DNA of 7,682 nt from Sphingomonadaceae bacterium (GTDB taxonomy: Bacteria > Pseudomonadota > Alphaproteobacteria > Sphingomonadales > Sphingomonadaceae), in assembly GCA_020446665.1 (NCBI GenBank), contig JAGREF010000229.1:1-7682 (forward strand), read 5' to 3'. Position 1 is the first letter of the stretch, and every line of letters starts with the position of its first letter. The notes beneath the pieces are model-generated. The model worked only from the letters and a program-made list of their open reading frames with translations. It did no database searches and was not told the DNA's origin. Shown here piece after piece: positions 6,544 to 7,682 of this stretch. The translations under genes and the position numbers were made by a program.

Positions 6544-6554
6544 TGAATCAGCCT

Positions 6555-7682
6555 TTAACGGGTAACCAGACAGCCATGCCCGGACGCTTTCAGCGCAGAA
6601 CATGCTTGCTGCGCTTCGCCGCGGCTGGAAAACCCGCCTGCCAGCAGCTTGGTCAGCCGCCCCGCTGGCACCACCACCTTGGATGCTCCCGCCAGCTCGG
6701 CACGCCCGCTTAGCTGGCTCCACAAACGGTCAGCATTGCCCGCCACGGAAAAAGCACCCAGCTGGACTTTCCACGGGCCGCCTGTCGCCTTGCCAGCCGA
6801 TGCGGCCACGCGCGCAGGGGCGGGGGCCGGTTGCGCGGCTGGTGCGGCCGGCCGTGCAGCGCTGGCACGCTCTGCATCGGCAGCAACGGCCGCAGTGGTC
6901 ACGCCCGAAACGCGCCCCGGTCGCGGACGCGGCGCGGGCGTTGCAGCGGCATAATCCGCCCCTGCGCCTGCCGGGTTGCCCGTACCGGTAACTCGCTGCG
7001 CCTCTGAAATGGCAGCTTCTGCAGCGGCGATAGAGGGCGCGACCGGCGTAGTCTGGATTGGCTGCGGAATGCGACCGGTTGTGCTGGGCAGAACCGTCGC
7101 CTGCGCCGGGCGTGGCGGCGGCGGTGCGGCCTTGGTAATGCTGCCCCCCTGCCCCAGATCGGCGGCGGCCAGCTGTGTGCCGCGCCTGGAATCAGCCTGA
7201 GTCTTGAGCTGTGTGGCAAGCGCTTGCGCTTCCTGCCGCTGGGCCAGCGGGATGAAGCTGTCCATCTGCTGGATCGCGGGCTTGGCCTGCGGCAGGCCTG
7301 CCGAATTGGCGAGGGTCAGCAGCGCATAGGCGCGCACCCAGTCCTTGGGCACCATGTCGCCGTTGAAATGGGCGATGCCGAGCAAATATTGCGCGCGCGG
7401 GTCGCCGCGTTCAGAAGCCGCCTTGATATAGGGCATGGCCTCTTCCCGGCGACCATCCTGGAACAGCATCAAGCCGTAATTGTCGGCTGCCTTTATATGG
7501 CCCTGTGCCGCAGCCTTGGCATAGTAAACCTCGGCCTGCTTGGCGTTCACTTCTACCCCGCGACCAAGGCGATAGGCCTGCGCCATGTTGAATTGTGCAT
7601 CCGCGTCGCCCGCTGCCGCCGGGCCGCGCCATTCTTTCACGGCCTGGTCGTAATCGCCCCGGCTCCACGCATCGACGCCAGA
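6555..7682 (-). CDS. Sel1-like repeat and SPOR-domain protein, N terminus cut by window edge
   Basis: Visible are 375 residues read from the right edge; the frame is still open at 7682 (SGVDAWSRGDYDQAV...), so the GTG at 7640 is not the start and the signal peptide or anchor lies outside. Residues of about 8-150 are Sel1/TPR-like helical repeats, seen in GDADAQFNMAQAYRLGRGV, GHIKAADNYGLMLFQDG and GDPRAQYLLGIAHFNGD. They are probably a protein-binding surface. A long Pro/Ala/Thr-rich linker (about 165-300) follows. The last 75 residues (301-375) are a SPOR domain opening with WKVQLGAF. SPOR domains bind septal peptidoglycan stripped of stem peptides, placing the protein in the periplasm at the division site. 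Two cysteines in the SPOR domain (361 and 371) could form a disulfide. The gene lies upstream of the DUF418 gene, 100 bases away. The domain calls are firm; the exact role in cell-wall biology is inferred. Confidence 0.9.
   Translation of the reverse strand, partial: SGVDAWSRGDYDQAVKEWRGPAAAGDADAQFNMAQAYRLGRGVEVNAKQAEVYYAKAAAQGHIKAADNYGLMLFQDGRREEAMPYIKAASERGDPRAQYLLGIAHFNGDMVPKDWVRAYALLTLANSAGLPQAKPAIQQMDSFIPLAQRQEAQALATQLKTQADSRRGTQLAAADLGQGGSITKAAPPPPRPAQATVLPSTTGRIPQPIQTTPVAPSIAAAEAAISEAQRVTGTGNPAGAGADYAAATPAPRPRPGRVSGVTTAAVAADAERASAARPAAPAAQPAPAPARVAASAGKATGGPWKVQLGAFSVAGNADRLWSQLSGRAELAGASKVVVPAGRLTKLLAGGFSSRGEAQQACSALKASGHGCLVTR

Overview
The window looks like a piece of chromosome from a GC-rich alphaproteobacterium, most likely Sphingomonadales (Sphingomonas/Erythrobacter type). 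This is inferred from the codon bias, a TonB receptor with a DIIVVTG-type box after its signal peptide, a DUF2946 protein, a DUF418 membrane protein and a Sel1-repeat/SPOR protein. No rRNA or 16S-type marker is present, so the order-level call is inference. The sequence is fully packed with genes. The longest non-coding stretch is 174 bases (2327-2500), and no tRNA, rRNA, CRISPR array, transposase, integrase or phage gene was seen.

Layout: (1) 1-1398, plus strand: the ribosome-assembly GTPase Der, cut by the left edge inside its first P-loop. (2) 1406-2326, minus strand: a cysteine-free exported protein with a C-terminal PEP-CTERM sorting signal. It converges on der with only 7 bases between the stop codons, and its G+C is clearly lower than that of its neighbours. 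(3) 2327-2500: leader and intergenic DNA with a 13-bp perfect inverted repeat just past the TonB receptor gene and a smaller inverted repeat close to the PEP-CTERM start. (4) 4684-5085 and 2501-4600, minus strand: a DUF2946 protein followed by a TonB-dependent receptor of the OprC/NosA copper-receptor type, a probable two-gene copper module. (5) 5165-6454, minus strand: a polytopic DUF418 inner-membrane protein. (6) 6555-7682, minus strand: a Sel1-repeat plus SPOR-domain protein, cut by the right edge.

How they relate: all genes except der lie on the minus strand, but the gaps (79-174 bases) and distinct leaders suggest several short transcripts. The clearest functional unit is DUF2946 plus TonB receptor. 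The receptor moves its substrate, probably copper, across the outer membrane. The DUF2946 protein is a small exported or membrane-anchored protein with a Cys and a His-Cys that could bind metal. Der, the DUF418 protein and the SPOR protein are ordinary chromosomal genes.

I did not find a clearly new biological system. The points most worth a second look are: the receptor seems to lack the cysteine copper ligand of OprC while keeping the methionine and the His-x-Met; the PEP-CTERM gene has atypical composition and a sorting signal unlike the usual sphingomonad form; and the copper operon and the PEP-CTERM gene have structured leaders.
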